Shown: piece by piece, positions 16,011 through 25,700 of the stretch | Layout: each line of letters opens with the position of its first letter | Position numbering within the stretch: the stretch's first letter is position 1 | From: an uncultured Shewanella sp. | GTDB taxonomy: Bacteria > Pseudomonadota > Gammaproteobacteria > Enterobacterales > Shewanellaceae | Assembly: GCA_947503555.1 (NCBI GenBank) | Contig: CANNEE010000012.1 | Span: forward strand, 1 to 64,000 | Reading direction: 5' to 3' | DNA length: 64,000 bases | Made by a program: the position numbers and the translations under genes | Notes under the pieces: generated by a model | The model's database searches: none | What the model was told of the DNA's origin: nothing | What the model saw: the letters and a program-made list of their open reading frames with translations, nothing else

Positions 16011-17036
16011 ATGCCAGTAATCCAGTATCCATCTCAGTGTAATGTCCAATCAATTTTTGATTTTTGTACTGAAATTTCAAAATACTCTGGTGAAGACGAA
16101 GTAGTTATCGACTTTTCTCGCATGGGAAGAATTGAGCCCTTTACTATGGTTTATGTTGCTAAGTTTATTCGTGATTTCAATAGACTGAACCGAAAAACTC
16201 AAGTATCCGCTCAAGGTCACCAAGATAAAGGTTATGCAGCAAACATGGGCTTTTTTAGGGCGTTTGGATTAAAACATGGAAGAGAGCCAAACTGTACCGT
16301 TGGAAATGACCGCTTCGTCCCATTTACGATTCTAAGAGTTCAAACCATTGTTGACGAAGCTTCAAAAGAATGGGAAGTTGAACAGAATATTATAGAGAAA
16401 AGGTCCGAACATTTAGCCCAGATTTTATCACAAGAGCTTCATGGTGATTTGAATGATGCACTTACCTTTTCAATTCGTGAAATCATGAGAAATGTTTATG
16501 AGCACAGTAATTCAAGAAGCATCGAGTATTGTGCGCAGTACTGGCCTTTTTACAATAAAGTAGAAATAGCGATTGTAGACAATGGCATTGGGTTAAAAGC
16601 CTCACTACAAGATAACCCACACATTGAAATAGAAAATCATTGTGACGCTATTCAGCAGGCCTTAATGCCTGCTATATCAAGTAAGAACTATAAGGGAGCC
16701 ATCATAGATACAAACGATCCTTGGCATAACTCAGGTTTTGGTTTGTATATGATCAATAGAATTTGTCGATTAGGTGGTAGCTTCATAATTTGTAGCGGTG
16801 ACCATGCAATAAAGCTGGATGACAATGGTAAAGAGCATATTAACTTACCGCATATTTGTCGAGGTACAGCAGTTAGGATGGTTTTAAATACTAGTCGTTT
16901 ATCTGCATTAGGAGACATGCTTACTAAATTTAGAGATGAAGGCTACGAAATAGCAAAGCAAATTAAAGGTGTAGGAATGTACAAAGCCTCTGCTGCATCA
17001 CAAATGCTCTCTAGAGATTTTGTTAAAGATATCTAA
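16011..17036 (+). CDS. STAS-like domain fused to a GHKL (HATPase_c) domain
   Basis: A 341-residue soluble protein. Residues about 10-90 (VVIDFSRMGRIEPF, then FIRDFNRLN) look like a STAS-type sheet-helix domain. Residues 140-295 form a GHKL ATPase: N-box REIMRNVYEH (Glu157, Asn161), G1 box VDNGIGL (Asp190) and G2 box NSGFGLYMI (Gly242, Gly244). It lacks the DHp phosphorylation helix of a histidine kinase, so it more resembles anti-sigma-factor kinases or stand-alone ATPase switches. A ribosome site AAGGAGAG precedes the ATG. Downstream is a GNAT gene in convergent orientation. The partner, if any, is probably the Cys-rich protein just upstream. Its role is unknown. Confidence 0.75.
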   Translation: MPVIQYPSQCNVQSIFDFCTEISKYSGEDEVVIDFSRMGRIEPFTMVYVAKFIRDFNRLNRKTQVSAQGHQDKGYAANMGFFRAFGLKHGREPNCTVGNDRFVPFTILRVQTIVDEASKEWEVEQNIIEKRSEHLAQILSQELHGDLNDALTFSIREIMRNVYEHSNSRSIEYCAQYWPFYNKVEIAIVDNGIGLKASLQDNPHIEIENHCDAIQQALMPAISSKNYKGAIIDTNDPWHNSGFGLYMINRICRLGGSFIICSGDHAIKLDDNGKEHINLPHICRGTAVRMVLNTSRLSALGDMLTKFRDEGYEIAKQIKGVGMYKASAASQMLSRDFVKDI

Positions 17037-17177
17037 CAAGGCATCATTTAAAGCCCCCAATGGCTTATAAAGGTGAGCCGATTGTATGCATCGATACCGT
17101 CCTGTATGCGCCAAACTAGGGTGACAAATTTTATCTGCAAGCATTGGTACATTTAGCACTCCGCAACGTTTTTTTAA

Positions 17178-17223
17178 ATGGTTTCAGGTGATTTCACTCT
17201 TTCAATAAATCACCTGAAATCAT
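17178..17223. terminator. Long hairpin between convergent genes
   Basis: A 17-bp stem with one G-T mismatch (ATGGTTTCAGGTGATTT against AAATCACCTGAAATCAT) has a 12-nt loop. It lies between the convergent STAS/HATPase and GNAT genes. A-rich runs flank it but neither side has a strong T-tract, so it may be a bidirectional terminator or an mRNA-stabilising stem. Confidence 0.55.
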
Positions 17224-17258
17224 AAAAATAGGGCGAGTGAAATGCTAGGATAATATTG

Positions 17259-17777
17259 CTAACTTTTCAGAAACAGCTCATATCTGTGAACGTTAAAGCC
17301 GAGTTCTTGATATTCCTCTTTATATTTAAAGCCCAGCTTTTTAAGTACATTGATTGAGCCAAGGTTTTCATCCACGGCATCGCCAAAGATCTGGTCTAGA
17401 TCCATATGGTCTCTGGCATAATCTAAGCACGCTTGGTTGGCTTCTGTGGCATAGCCTTTGCCCCAATATTCAGGCGCAAAGCGATAACCAATATCTGTTC
17501 CTTCAAAGCTGGTCTCATACTTAAAACCACAAAAACCTATCACCTTATTGGTTTCTTTTAACACTACAGCCCAGCGGGCATAACCATGTTCTTGGTACTC
17601 TTTCAGCCAAATACCAGTAATGATACCTTTAGCATCTTCCAAGGTTTTCACCACACCCGCGTCACCTGTATAACGGTTAACCTCTTCATTGGCGTTGAAT
17701 TCAAACACATCTTGGGCATCGTCTAAAGTAAACTCTCTTATTAACAATCGTTCGGTTTCGGTAATGACTTTACTCAT
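17259..17777 (-). CDS. GNAT N-acetyltransferase, RimJ/RimL type
   Basis: A 172-residue acetyltransferase. ETERLLIREFTLDDAQDVFE is the usual opening of the RimJ/RimL/Acetyltransf_3 group; the acetyl-CoA binding segment is YWGKGYATEANQACLDYA, followed by NLGSINVLKKLGF. I place the start at the ATG at 17777 (MSKVITETERL) because upstream in-frame codons give non-conserved sequence. Related enzymes acetylate protein N-termini, antibiotics or small amines, and the substrate cannot be told. It is divergent from the MocR-type regulator, whose direct-repeat operator lies between them, so it may be the regulated target. Confidence 0.87.
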   Translation of the reverse strand: MSKVITETERLLIREFTLDDAQDVFEFNANEEVNRYTGDAGVVKTLEDAKGIITGIWLKEYQEHGYARWAVVLKETNKVIGFCGFKYETSFEGTDIGYRFAPEYWGKGYATEANQACLDYARDHMDLDQIFGDAVDENLGSINVLKKLGFKYKEEYQELGFNVHRYELFLKS

Positions 17778-17860
17778 TTTATTCTCTCTTTCCTTATATA
17801 CCCATTTCAGCGTTATAGGCATTTGCTTGTGTTGTGAGATCACTTTAGCTAGATTAATAA

Positions 17861-17901
17861 AACCAAAACAGATGCAGATATGTATAAAAAAACCAATACA
17901 G
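17861..17901. promoter_or_regulatory. Direct repeats, candidate MocR operator
   Basis: AACCAAAACAG (17861-17871) and AACCAATACAG (17891-17901) are direct repeats with one mismatch, exactly 30 bp apart start to start. They lie in the 204-bp divergent interval between the GNAT and MocR-type genes. GabR and PdxR, characterised MocR proteins, bind direct repeats of this kind. An A/T-rich TGTATAA between the copies could be a -10 element that binding would block. Confidence 0.55.
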
Positions 17902-17981
17902 GTTGGCGCTTATACCTTGAAAAACGCCGCCTTAGTTCGCTTGTCATTTGGGGGCACTCAGCATATTGATAGGGAAATCCA

Positions 17982-19409
17982 ATGGCCGAATTTAAATATC
18001 AAAAAATCATCAATAGCACCATCGACGGCATTCACTCAGGGGCCATTAGCGGGAAGCTACTATCAGTAAGACAATACGCCAAACAGCATCAATTGGGGAT
18101 CTCCACCGTAACTTTGGCCTATCAAGAACTGGAGCGACAAGGTTGGATTACAGCCGAGCCTAAACGCGGTTACTTCGTTTGCCCCAAGCAAACTACGCAA
18201 CAGGCTCCCGATTATGGCAATAAGATCAACCGAGTCCGAGCTGGACAAGAGCTCGCGACAGCAGTGCAGTTCTCATTTAATGACCCAAATATTTTGCCAC
18301 TCTCCTGCACTGCACCGGGCAGTGTGCTGGATCATGAAAAACTACTCAATAAGTTACACAGACAAGTACTTAAAAGGCGTCCCTACAAACTCTTAATGCA
18401 AGATCCGATTGAGGGTATCACGGCACTCAGAAAAGAGATCTGCCGCCATCTCTTTAAAACAGGGCAAACCTTCTCACCAGATCAACTACTCATCACCAAT
18501 GGCCGCCATGAAGGGTTGCTCATAGCCCTGACCGCTGTCAAAGCGCGACACCAAGCTATTGCCATCGAAACCCCCATCTCCTTTTATTTCCAGAGCATTC
18601 TAAAGCAACTGGATATCGAGGTTATCGAAGTGCCTATTCAAGTCGATTATCAGCAAGAGCTGTACCTGCTCACTCAGGCCTATGATGAGATAGGCTTTAA
18701 TACCTATATGATCAATCCCAATTTTGGCGATCCGACAGGGAGGGTACTTAGTGATGAGAATAAAATGCAATTGCTTCATTGGGCCGAGCAGAGAGGCGTA
18801 AGTATCATCGAATATGATAGAGGGGAGCTATATTTTGACAGCACCAGACCGAGCACTTTAGCCAGCCTAGCTCAGCTAGGGCATCGCTCTTTACAACTCA
18901 TTAGTATCGGCGACTTTTGCGATACCGTTTCACCTAGCATGGGCCTTGGCTATCTTGTATGTCTCAACACTCTCGATGAGTGCCTGCTGACGAAACAGAT
19001 AGTGGCAGAAGAGCCAAACCTCGCCCTTCAGCACATGTTAACCGACATGATGCACAGTGATGATTACTCAAAATTGACCAATAAACTCAGGGCACAGCTC
19101 AGAATTCAATATACCCAAACCTATGCCATACTTGAGCCATTATCTCACCTAGGGGTATATATGAGTCAGCCTCAGGGTGGCCCTTGTATCTGGTTAAAGC
19201 TACCTGCCCCTTGCAGCAGTATAATCTTATGGCAACGCGTTATAGACGCTAAACTTTCTATTGCACCGGGTACCATGTTCTCCTTTAATCAGGAATATAC
19301 AGAGTTTTTCCGGATCACTTTCGCCCTTCCATGGGAAATGGGCATGGAAAGCGGGCTCAAGCAGCTTGTGAATATCGTGACAGATTATATTCATTCCTCT
19401 AGAGCCTAA
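17982..19409 (+). CDS. MocR-type GntR/aminotransferase-like regulator without the PLP lysine
   Basis: A 475-residue protein with an N-terminal GntR winged helix (residues 1-70: LLSVRQYAKQH, STVTLAYQELERQGWI) and a type I aminotransferase fold (about 100-470). MocR regulators normally bind PLP through a lysine in a GSFSKT-type motif. Here the matching stretch is GDFCDTVSPSMGLGYL, so Lys becomes Asp314 and the phosphate-binding Arg becomes Gly321. The NPTG motif is DPTG (Asp250) and the EDDxY loop reads EYDRGEL. The protein may therefore not bind PLP and could sense another ligand. It is divergent from the GNAT gene and convergent with the thioredoxin-fold gene, 6 bp away. Confidence 0.85.
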   Translation: MAEFKYQKIINSTIDGIHSGAISGKLLSVRQYAKQHQLGISTVTLAYQELERQGWITAEPKRGYFVCPKQTTQQAPDYGNKINRVRAGQELATAVQFSFNDPNILPLSCTAPGSVLDHEKLLNKLHRQVLKRRPYKLLMQDPIEGITALRKEICRHLFKTGQTFSPDQLLITNGRHEGLLIALTAVKARHQAIAIETPISFYFQSILKQLDIEVIEVPIQVDYQQELYLLTQAYDEIGFNTYMINPNFGDPTGRVLSDENKMQLLHWAEQRGVSIIEYDRGELYFDSTRPSTLASLAQLGHRSLQLISIGDFCDTVSPSMGLGYLVCLNTLDECLLTKQIVAEEPNLALQHMLTDMMHSDDYSKLTNKLRAQLRIQYTQTYAILEPLSHLGVYMSQPQGGPCIWLKLPAPCSSIILWQRVIDAKLSIAPGTMFSFNQEYTEFFRITFALPWEMGMESGLKQLVNIVTDYIHSSRA

Positions 19410-19415
19410 TAAAAG

Positions 19416-19949
19416 TTACCAAACCACTTCGGCCAAAGGTTGCTTCCCCTCTGCAATAATGGTTTTGACGATGCGATTCTGACCATCGAGTAAAATGAGT
19501 CTCGGCACACCTGCATTAGCAAATTGACTGTAGATAGCGCGATTCTCATCGGCAATCAGCGGAAAGTTAGTACCATAGGTTTTAGCAAACTTATCTAGAC
19601 TAGCTTTATTCTCTTCTCTACCGATAGCGATCAGGTCGATATTCTCGCTATTCGCCAAGTCCCGCTTAACTATCGCCTTGATGGCTCTTTGGGAGTCATG
19701 ACACCAAGTCGCAAATAACACCACCAGCTTGTTGTTATCAGAACGTGCTAGATCGATTCGATTACCTTGAGTATCGGTAAACTGGGTGACAGGCATGGGT
19801 TGCCCAGGCTTGACATAGGTCAGGTACTTCACCTTTTTCGGCTCGATATCTGTGTCGGTTGCCGTGCTAGCGCAAGCGGTTAATCCCAATAGCGCCGCGA
19901 TAAGTGCGATTTTGCTAACTAAGGTGGAAAGTTGAGTAAACAATTTCAT
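19416..19949 (-). CDS. Thioredoxin-fold (TlpA/redoxin-like) lipoprotein
   Basis: A 177-residue lipoprotein: hydrophobic signal, lipobox LTAC, then a redoxin domain (GQPMPVTQFTDTQGN, VLFATWCHDSQRAI, VPRLILLDGQNRIV). Proteins of this fold usually carry WCxxC, but here the motif is WCHDS, so only the first cysteine is present and a normal disulfide exchange is not possible. A peroxidase-like or bacterioferritin-comigratory role using one cysteine is possible. It is separated by 6 bp from the end of the convergent regulator gene. Confidence 0.8.
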   Translation of the reverse strand: MKLFTQLSTLVSKIALIAALLGLTACASTATDTDIEPKKVKYLTYVKPGQPMPVTQFTDTQGNRIDLARSDNNKLVVLFATWCHDSQRAIKAIVKRDLANSENIDLIAIGREENKASLDKFAKTYGTNFPLIADENRAIYSQFANAGVPRLILLDGQNRIVKTIIAEGKQPLAEVVW

Positions 19950-20041
19950 GCTGAAGTCCTATCTATAACTCAAGGAGTTTGCCAAAAAGCTGGCTTGTCT
20001 AAATTCAGAACAAGCTAAGATAACAGATTCAAGCCAAACAA

Positions 20042-20070
20042 AAAGGCCGCTGAGTTAACAAGCGGCCTTT
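20042..20070 (-). terminator. Intrinsic terminator of the tldD unit
   Basis: A 10-bp stem, AAAGGCCGCT with AGCGGCCTTT and a 9-nt loop, is followed on the minus strand by a T-rich run (TTTTTG). It stands about 40 bp after the stop of the 84-residue gene and ends the mreB-to-tldD direction of transcription. Confidence 0.85.
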
Positions 20071-20111
20071 AGAAGCGAATGAATTGTCATCAAATGTGTA
20101 GTTAATCCTTT

Positions 20112-20366
20112 CTAACTAGAAAACTGATGTTCATCAAGTCCTTGTACCATGACTTCGAGCTGTTCAGACTTTACAAGTGCTTCAACTTGTTCTTTTGCCT
20201 GAGGAACAATGTCTGGATATTCAAACTCCAGATAGTCGATAATTTCTTCTGACGACCACGGCCCAAGAGAGGACACATAATCGTCAAAGTCTGTTTGAAT
20301 TTCTCGAAATGATGGATATTCCTGCTTAGATAAAATTACTGCTCTAGCAGTTATAACAATATACAT
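20112..20366 (-). CDS. Small acidic protein of unknown function after tldD
   Basis: An 84-residue protein not recognised. It starts MYIVITARAV, then has an acidic helical stretch (FREIQTDFDDY, SSEEIIDYLEFEYPDIVPQAKEQ). No membrane segment, metal motif or signal peptide is visible. It begins 30 bp after the tldD stop and ends just before a strong terminator, so it is probably co-transcribed with tldD. The coding call rests on length, a good ATG and context. Confidence 0.55.
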   Translation of the reverse strand: MYIVITARAVILSKQEYPSFREIQTDFDDYVSSLGPWSSEEIIDYLEFEYPDIVPQAKEQVEALVKSEQLEVMVQGLDEHQFSS

Positions 20367-20396
20367 CTAAGCTTCCTTTGCTAATCATAAAGTTAT

Positions 20397-21845
20397 TTAG
20401 GCTGTACCACCTACGGTAAGCTTATCTAGCTTCAAGCTTGGTTGGCCGACACCGACAGGGACACTCTGGCCATCTTTACCACAAACGCCCACACCTTTAT
20501 CTAGCTCAAGGTCATTACCTACCATAGAGATCTGCCCCATAGACTCAGGGCCGTTACCGATTAAGGTCGCTCCCTTGATAGGCTGAGTGATTTCACCCTT
20601 TTCAATCAAGTAGGCTTCTGAAGCTGAGAATACAAACTTGCCTGAGGTGATATCCACCTGACCGCCACCAAAGTTTGGCGCATAGATACCTTTATCCACC
20701 GACTTGATTATCTCCTCAGGAGTCGAACTGCCCGCTCGCATATAGGTATTGGTCATTCGCGGCATAGGCAGATGGGCATAAGACTCACGACGGCCGTTAC
20801 CCGTTGGCGCCATTCCCATCAAGCGCGCATTAAGCTTATCTTGCATATAGCCTTTCAAAATACCCTCTTCAATCAGAGTGGTAACTTGCGTCGGCGTACC
20901 TTCATCATCCACGCTCAATGAGCCACGGCGATTTTCTATGGTGCCATCATCGACCACTGTCACTAACTCAGATGCCACCTGCTGACCTATCTTGCCGCTA
21001 AAGGCACTGCTGCCTTTACGGTTAAAGTCGCCTTCAAGGCCATGGCCCACAGCTTCGTGAAGTAATACCCCAGGCCAGCCTGCACCCAATACCACAGGCA
21101 TCTCACCCGCAGGGGCGTCGATAGCCTGCAGATTAACCGATGCTTGACGCACCGCTTCGCGCGCAAAGGCAAAACACTTAGGCAGACCATTTTCATCATG
21201 TTCCATCAAGACTTGATAATCATGGCGGCCACCACCGCCGCTACCACCACGCTCGCGCTTGCCGTTCTCTTCTAAAATCACACTACAGTTAAAGCGCACC
21301 AGAGGACGAATATCCGCAGCAAGTGTGCCATCACTGGCGGTGACGAGAATCTCTTCATGGACACCTGCAAGGCTGATGACCACTTGAATAATGCGAGAGT
21401 CTAAACTGCGAATATAGGCATCGGCTTGTTTTAGCAGCTCAATCTTGCGCACCTCTTCCATCGCCGCAATAGGATCGCTGCTGATATATAAAGGCTTAAG
21501 CTCTTTAGACTTAAAGGCCTGCACCTTACCTTCACCACCCGAGCAGGCTATGCCTCTGGCGGCCTCGGCTGCAGATGCGAGTGCTTCTTGAGTGATTTCG
21601 TCGGCATAGGCAAAACCTGTTTTCTCACCCGTTATCGCTCTAACGCCTACGCCACGCTCGATATGGAAGCTGCCTTCTTTGACTATGCCATCTTCGAGAA
21701 CCCAAGACTCATGTCGGCTACCTTGAAAATAAAAGTCTGAAAAATCCACCTTATGCTGATGAATACTCGCTAGGTGCTTTTGCAGATCATCTAGGCTCAA
21801 GTTGCCCTGTAATAAGCTGTTCTCTACGCTTGATAAAAATGGCAT
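20397..21845 (-). CDS. tldD: Metalloprotease TldD
   Basis: A 482-residue protein, the normal length. The zinc motif HExxxH is present as [13 protein letters not shown]. Glycine-rich segments such as [10 protein letters not shown] and the C-terminal [23 protein letters not shown] pattern are typical. It forms a heterodimer with PmbA (4508-5860) that cleaves extended peptides. It sits at the downstream end of the mre/rng/yhdP/nitrilase run, 53 bp after the nitrilase-type gene, an order shared by many gammaproteobacteria. Confidence 0.96.
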   Translation of the reverse strand: MPFLSSVENSLLQGNLSLDDLQKHLASIHQHKVDFSDFYFQGSRHESWVLEDGIVKEGSFHIERGVGVRAITGEKTGFAYADEITQEALASAAEAARGIACSGGEGKVQAFKSKELKPLYISSDPIAAMEEVRKIELLKQADAYIRSLDSRIIQVVISLAGVHEEILVTASDGTLAADIRPLVRFNCSVILEENGKRERGGSGGGGRHDYQVLMEHDENGLPKCFAFAREAVRQASVNLQAIDAPAGEMPVVLGAGWPGVLLHEAVGHGLEGDFNRKGSSAFSGKIGQQVASELVTVVDDGTIENRRGSLSVDDEGTPTQVTTLIEEGILKGYMQDKLNARLMGMAPTGNGRRESYAHLPMPRMTNTYMRAGSSTPEEIIKSVDKGIYAPNFGGGQVDITSGKFVFSASEAYLIEKGEITQPIKGATLIGNGPESMGQISMVGNDLELDKGVGVCGKDGQSVPVGVGQPSLKLDKLTVGGTA

Positions 21846-21898
21846 CTAATTTCTCTCTACTCTGGCAACTACTAAGGCGTCGCCTAGGTTAACTTTGC

Positions 21899-22729
21899 TC
21901 AAGAGTTTAACTCTGGAGCCTTAAATCTATTGTGGTTGGCTACGGGCATTTTTGCACGTATTGCGGCTAACTGACTCATATCCAGTCGACCTTGAACCCA
22001 GCCAGTACCTGTTTGTTTCTGAGCTAGGATACTACCCCAAGGGTCGATAATCATGCTCTGGCCCCAAGTTTCACGGCTACTTTCACTATGCTGGCCCCAC
22101 TGATCGGCGGCTAATACAAAACATTGAGTCTCAATCGCTCTGGCCTGCAGTAAGACCTGCCAATGGACCTCGCCAGTGACTTTAGTAAAGGCAGCGGGCA
22201 ACACTATGATATCGGCTCCAGCTAATCGCAGCGCTCTAAAGAGCTCAGGAAAGCGCAGATCATAACAGATTGCTAAGCCGATTTTGCCAAATGGCGTCTC
22301 CACCACTGTGATATCCTCGCCAGGGCAAAAGGTATCACTCTCTCGATATTGGCGAGTACCGTCACTTACCTCGACATCAAATAGATGTAACTTATCATAT
22401 TTGCCTAAGGTCTCGCCCTTATCATCAAACAGATAACTACGGCTGTAGACGCGGCCATCGGGGGCTTTAACCGGAATGGTGCCCGCTAACAGATACACTT
22501 GATAGTCTTGAGCAAACTTGGCCATCGCCAGCTTTAACTCGCTATGCTCTTCATCCTGAGCATAGTTAAGCTGAGCACTCTCAGCGCCACCAAAAAGCAA
22601 GCAACACTCGGGCAATACCACTAGCTGTGGCTCACCCCCCTTCCTAGGTAAAACCTTAAGCTGCGATTCGATAAAGTTGAGGTTGTCTTGAATATTGCGA
22701 TTGCTTTGACATTGCAACAGGCTGACTTG
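21899..22729 (-). CDS. Carbon-nitrogen hydrolase (Nit-type amidase)
   Basis: A 276-residue nitrilase-superfamily enzyme. The Glu-Lys-Cys triad is visible: Glu42 in VLPECC, Lys114 in YDKLHLFDV and Cys156 in AICYDLRFPE. It resembles the NitB/YbeM/Nit1 group, deaminated-glutathione amidase-like hydrolases found next to yhdP in many Proteobacteria. I chose ATG 22729 (MQVSLLQCQS), the family-typical N-terminus; a start at 22774 would add 15 non-conserved residues. The first 74 bp overlap the end of yhdP in another frame, an unusually long overlap caused by an extended yhdP tail. Confidence 0.9.
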   Translation of the reverse strand, partial: QVSLLQCQSNRNIQDNLNFIESQLKVLPRKGGEPQLVVLPECCLLFGGAESAQLNYAQDEEHSELKLAMAKFAQDYQVYLLAGTIPVKAPDGRVYSRSYLFDDKGETLGKYDKLHLFDVEVSDGTRQYRESDTFCPGEDITVVETPFGKIGLAICYDLRFPELFRALRLAGADIIVLPAAFTKVTGEVHWQVLLQARAIETQCFVLAADQWGQHSESSRETWGQSMIIDPWGSILAQKQTGTGWVQGRLDMSQLAAIRAKMPVANHNRFKAPELNS

Positions 22730-25700
22730 CATTGTTATCTCCTTGGCCGTTGTCGCCACTTTGTTGTTTCTCACCTGTTTGTGGCTGAGCTTGAAGTAGC
22801 TTATCAGTTACTGGCTTGCCTGTCCTTGATGACTTTGATGGCTTTGCTGTCTCATCGTTGGCTCCATGGCCTGAAATTGAATGTGACAATTGAGCCTTTG
22901 CTTTGGCCCCAGTCGAATGCATAGGAGTCAAATTATTAGGAATTGAGTTAACAGAGGTTTCATTAACAGCGCTAGCATCATCCTGTGTCGATTTTACTTT
23001 CTGCGCGTCTTGCTTTTGCTCATCATTGGCTTTGCTTTCTTCTTGGTTTACTGCGTCCTGCGCTTTAGTACTATTGGAAGTGTTAGTACTATTGGAAGTG
23101 TTAGTGCTATTGGAAGTGTTAGCGCTATTGGGCTCATCTGAAGTATTGCCCTGCTCAGCTTTGGCTTTTTCTGCTTCACGCATGGCAAGTACAGACTCAG
23201 GGATCTCTATCTCTTTACTCTTACGCTCTAACTCTTCGACTTTAGGGTCAGCTAAGGTACCTGTTAGCCTAAAACGAATTTCCGAGATCACCTCAATCAC
23301 AGGCTCAAGCACCTTACTCAGTGCAAATGCCCCGATACCTAGAGTCCAGCCACTGGTCGTTAGCAATACAACCGTTGGCACACTGGAGGCTAGCTTAGGC
23401 GCAAAGCGAATATCGTAATTTAAACTCTCTGTGGTCAAATCGGTAAAGCCCCGTACCTTGATATTACCGGCAACTGCATCTATCTGCGTATCCGTGGTTT
23501 TAACGACGCCATGGTCTATTTCTAAATTGCCGGAGAAAGAGTCGAAAAAGAGTCCCTTGCCAAACACATCGGAGAAATCAAGGGAAAGCTTACGCAGCAG
23601 AGAGTCCAAACTAAACAGCGAGAAAATTCTAGCGCCTTTGTCACTCACCTCTGACAGCACGCCTTTTCCTAACTCAAATTGCACCTGGCCATTAAGCTCT
23701 GCGAGGGTGAAAGCATAAGGTGCACCCTTCCAATTTAATGTGGCAGTCATATCCACTGGCGCATCGTTAAGCCCAGGATTAATGCCCAACTGCTTTGAAA
23801 TAGCATCAAACTCTGTGGCTGTCAGTTTCACATTCAACTCAGTAGTATTCTCACCATGCTGGTTATTCCAAGTTCCTGAGCCTTGCAGATTGACCTCAGG
23901 CGTGGTGAGCGACAAAGTTTGGATCTTATAATCTTTAGCATCTGGGTTGGCCTGTAGCACCAATTGCCCCAGCACTAGGTCATTCACCCTAAAATCTCTC
24001 ACTTCCACCGCCAAAGGCGGCAACTCAGCCAAGACTTTGGAAGCCTGCTGGTGGCTATCCTTAACTGATGTAGGAATTTCATTGAACTTTAAATAAAGTC
24101 TCTCGGCATTGACCTTAAGCCCTTGGGTATACCAATTAGGGTAGAAATCAATTTGGCCTTTAAACTGATCTGAGTCTGTAATGACGCGCCAATTTTCCCC
24201 ATCAGGATGAGCGGTTAACTTGGTTGAAGTGAATACTTGCCCTGCTACATCCAGCTCATCAAGGTGAGCCTCTATTCCCATCAAGGGTGGAAACGCAGAT
24301 ACACCAGTATCTTCAACTTGATCAGCTGTAACCAGCGCATTCTGCTCCCCTTCGGTTTGAGGCGCGTTAACCGAACTAGTTAACACAACATCAGGATTGG
24401 TCTTCACGCTATCAGGCACAAAAGATTCAATGATTGGCGTCCAGGCAAGAAACTCGGCTTGCTCCATATCCACCAGAATATGGCCTTTATCCTTGTGTAA
24501 TTTATCCCCAGGACGGAAAAGACGGCCAAGCAGCAGATCAAAATGCTGCAACTCATTTCCCGCATCAAAGTTAAACCCGCCCCAAAACTCTGCATCATCA
24601 TCCAGCTTGATACCAAGGGAAGATTGTTTGTTATCCCCAATTAGCTCAATACTTAAATTACGCTTACTTTGTGCCGATTTACTTAGGCTTGCAGGGAAGT
24701 CCAGCGCCACATTTTCTAGATGGGAATTGATCTGTGCCTGCAGGCGATAACCCAGATCGTCAAAGATCATGGTCAATCCACCTTGCCAGTCGAGCTGACC
24801 AGAATAGAAAGACTCCAGCGGATTACTTAACTGCTGTGGTAAAGCATCAAGCTGCCATTGACCCGCTAACTTGATGTTTAAGCCAAAGTCCTGATTCATT
24901 CTGCCAGTATCAAAGGAGAAATTAAGCGGCTGCTCAAACAGCTGAGCGGTAACCTTCTTGCCTGAAACCACATCATTAGCAAACTGAACTTCACCTGTTA
25001 CACCATCCAGCGCAAGGCCTGGTTTATTGATATAAACCGGATTATTATCGAGCCATACTTTACCGTTAATCTGCTCTTGGCCACCTTTATATAGGGGGAT
25101 GGTCAAATCTAAATTGGCTTCCACAGGGCCACTGACTTCAACCACCTTAAGCGTGGCACCAACAGTATCCACTAGCGGAGATGCTTGAATCACACTATCC
25201 GCAGCCTCAGCCTGAGTCGCTAAATCTGCCTGTACCTTGATGGTGCTAAGCTCTCCCAATTCAGGAATAAACACATAGGCGCCATCGGCTGCAACATCCA
25301 TCAGCTGACCTTTATTCACCCACAAGTCCATGCGAGCGTTTTCAAACAAGCCATAAAGACTCAGTTCGTCCACAGCAGGCCAACTTGGCTCAAACTCATA
25401 GATAGCGTTTTCAAGGTTAAAGCCAGCTTGGAAAATACCTGAGTTATCTTGATAGGGAAAATCACTGAAACTCCCATGCCATACCACCTTGGCATCATGA
25501 ATTTCGCCTTGCTTCAGTGCTCCATCTAGATAATCTACAAGCCCTTTATCCATCGCTAATAACGGAAAGTACTTATCGGCATTATGTACTTGCTTAACCT
25601 TAACTCCCGCAGATAATGCCAAATGCGCCTGTTCTTTAAGGCTCAACCTTGCCTGAGCATTCAAGGTTATATCGTCATTATCAAGCTTAAGTTGGCGTAC

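Noticed and set aside
23067-23132. Tandem 18-bp repeats as a CRISPR array
   Set aside because: The units are contiguous with no spacers, are in frame in a coding region and encode a simple repeated peptide.
22903-23418. 171-codon plus-strand frame with repeated VLLEVL
   Set aside because: It is the antisense reading of the yhdP tail; the repeats come from the 18-bp tandem repeat.
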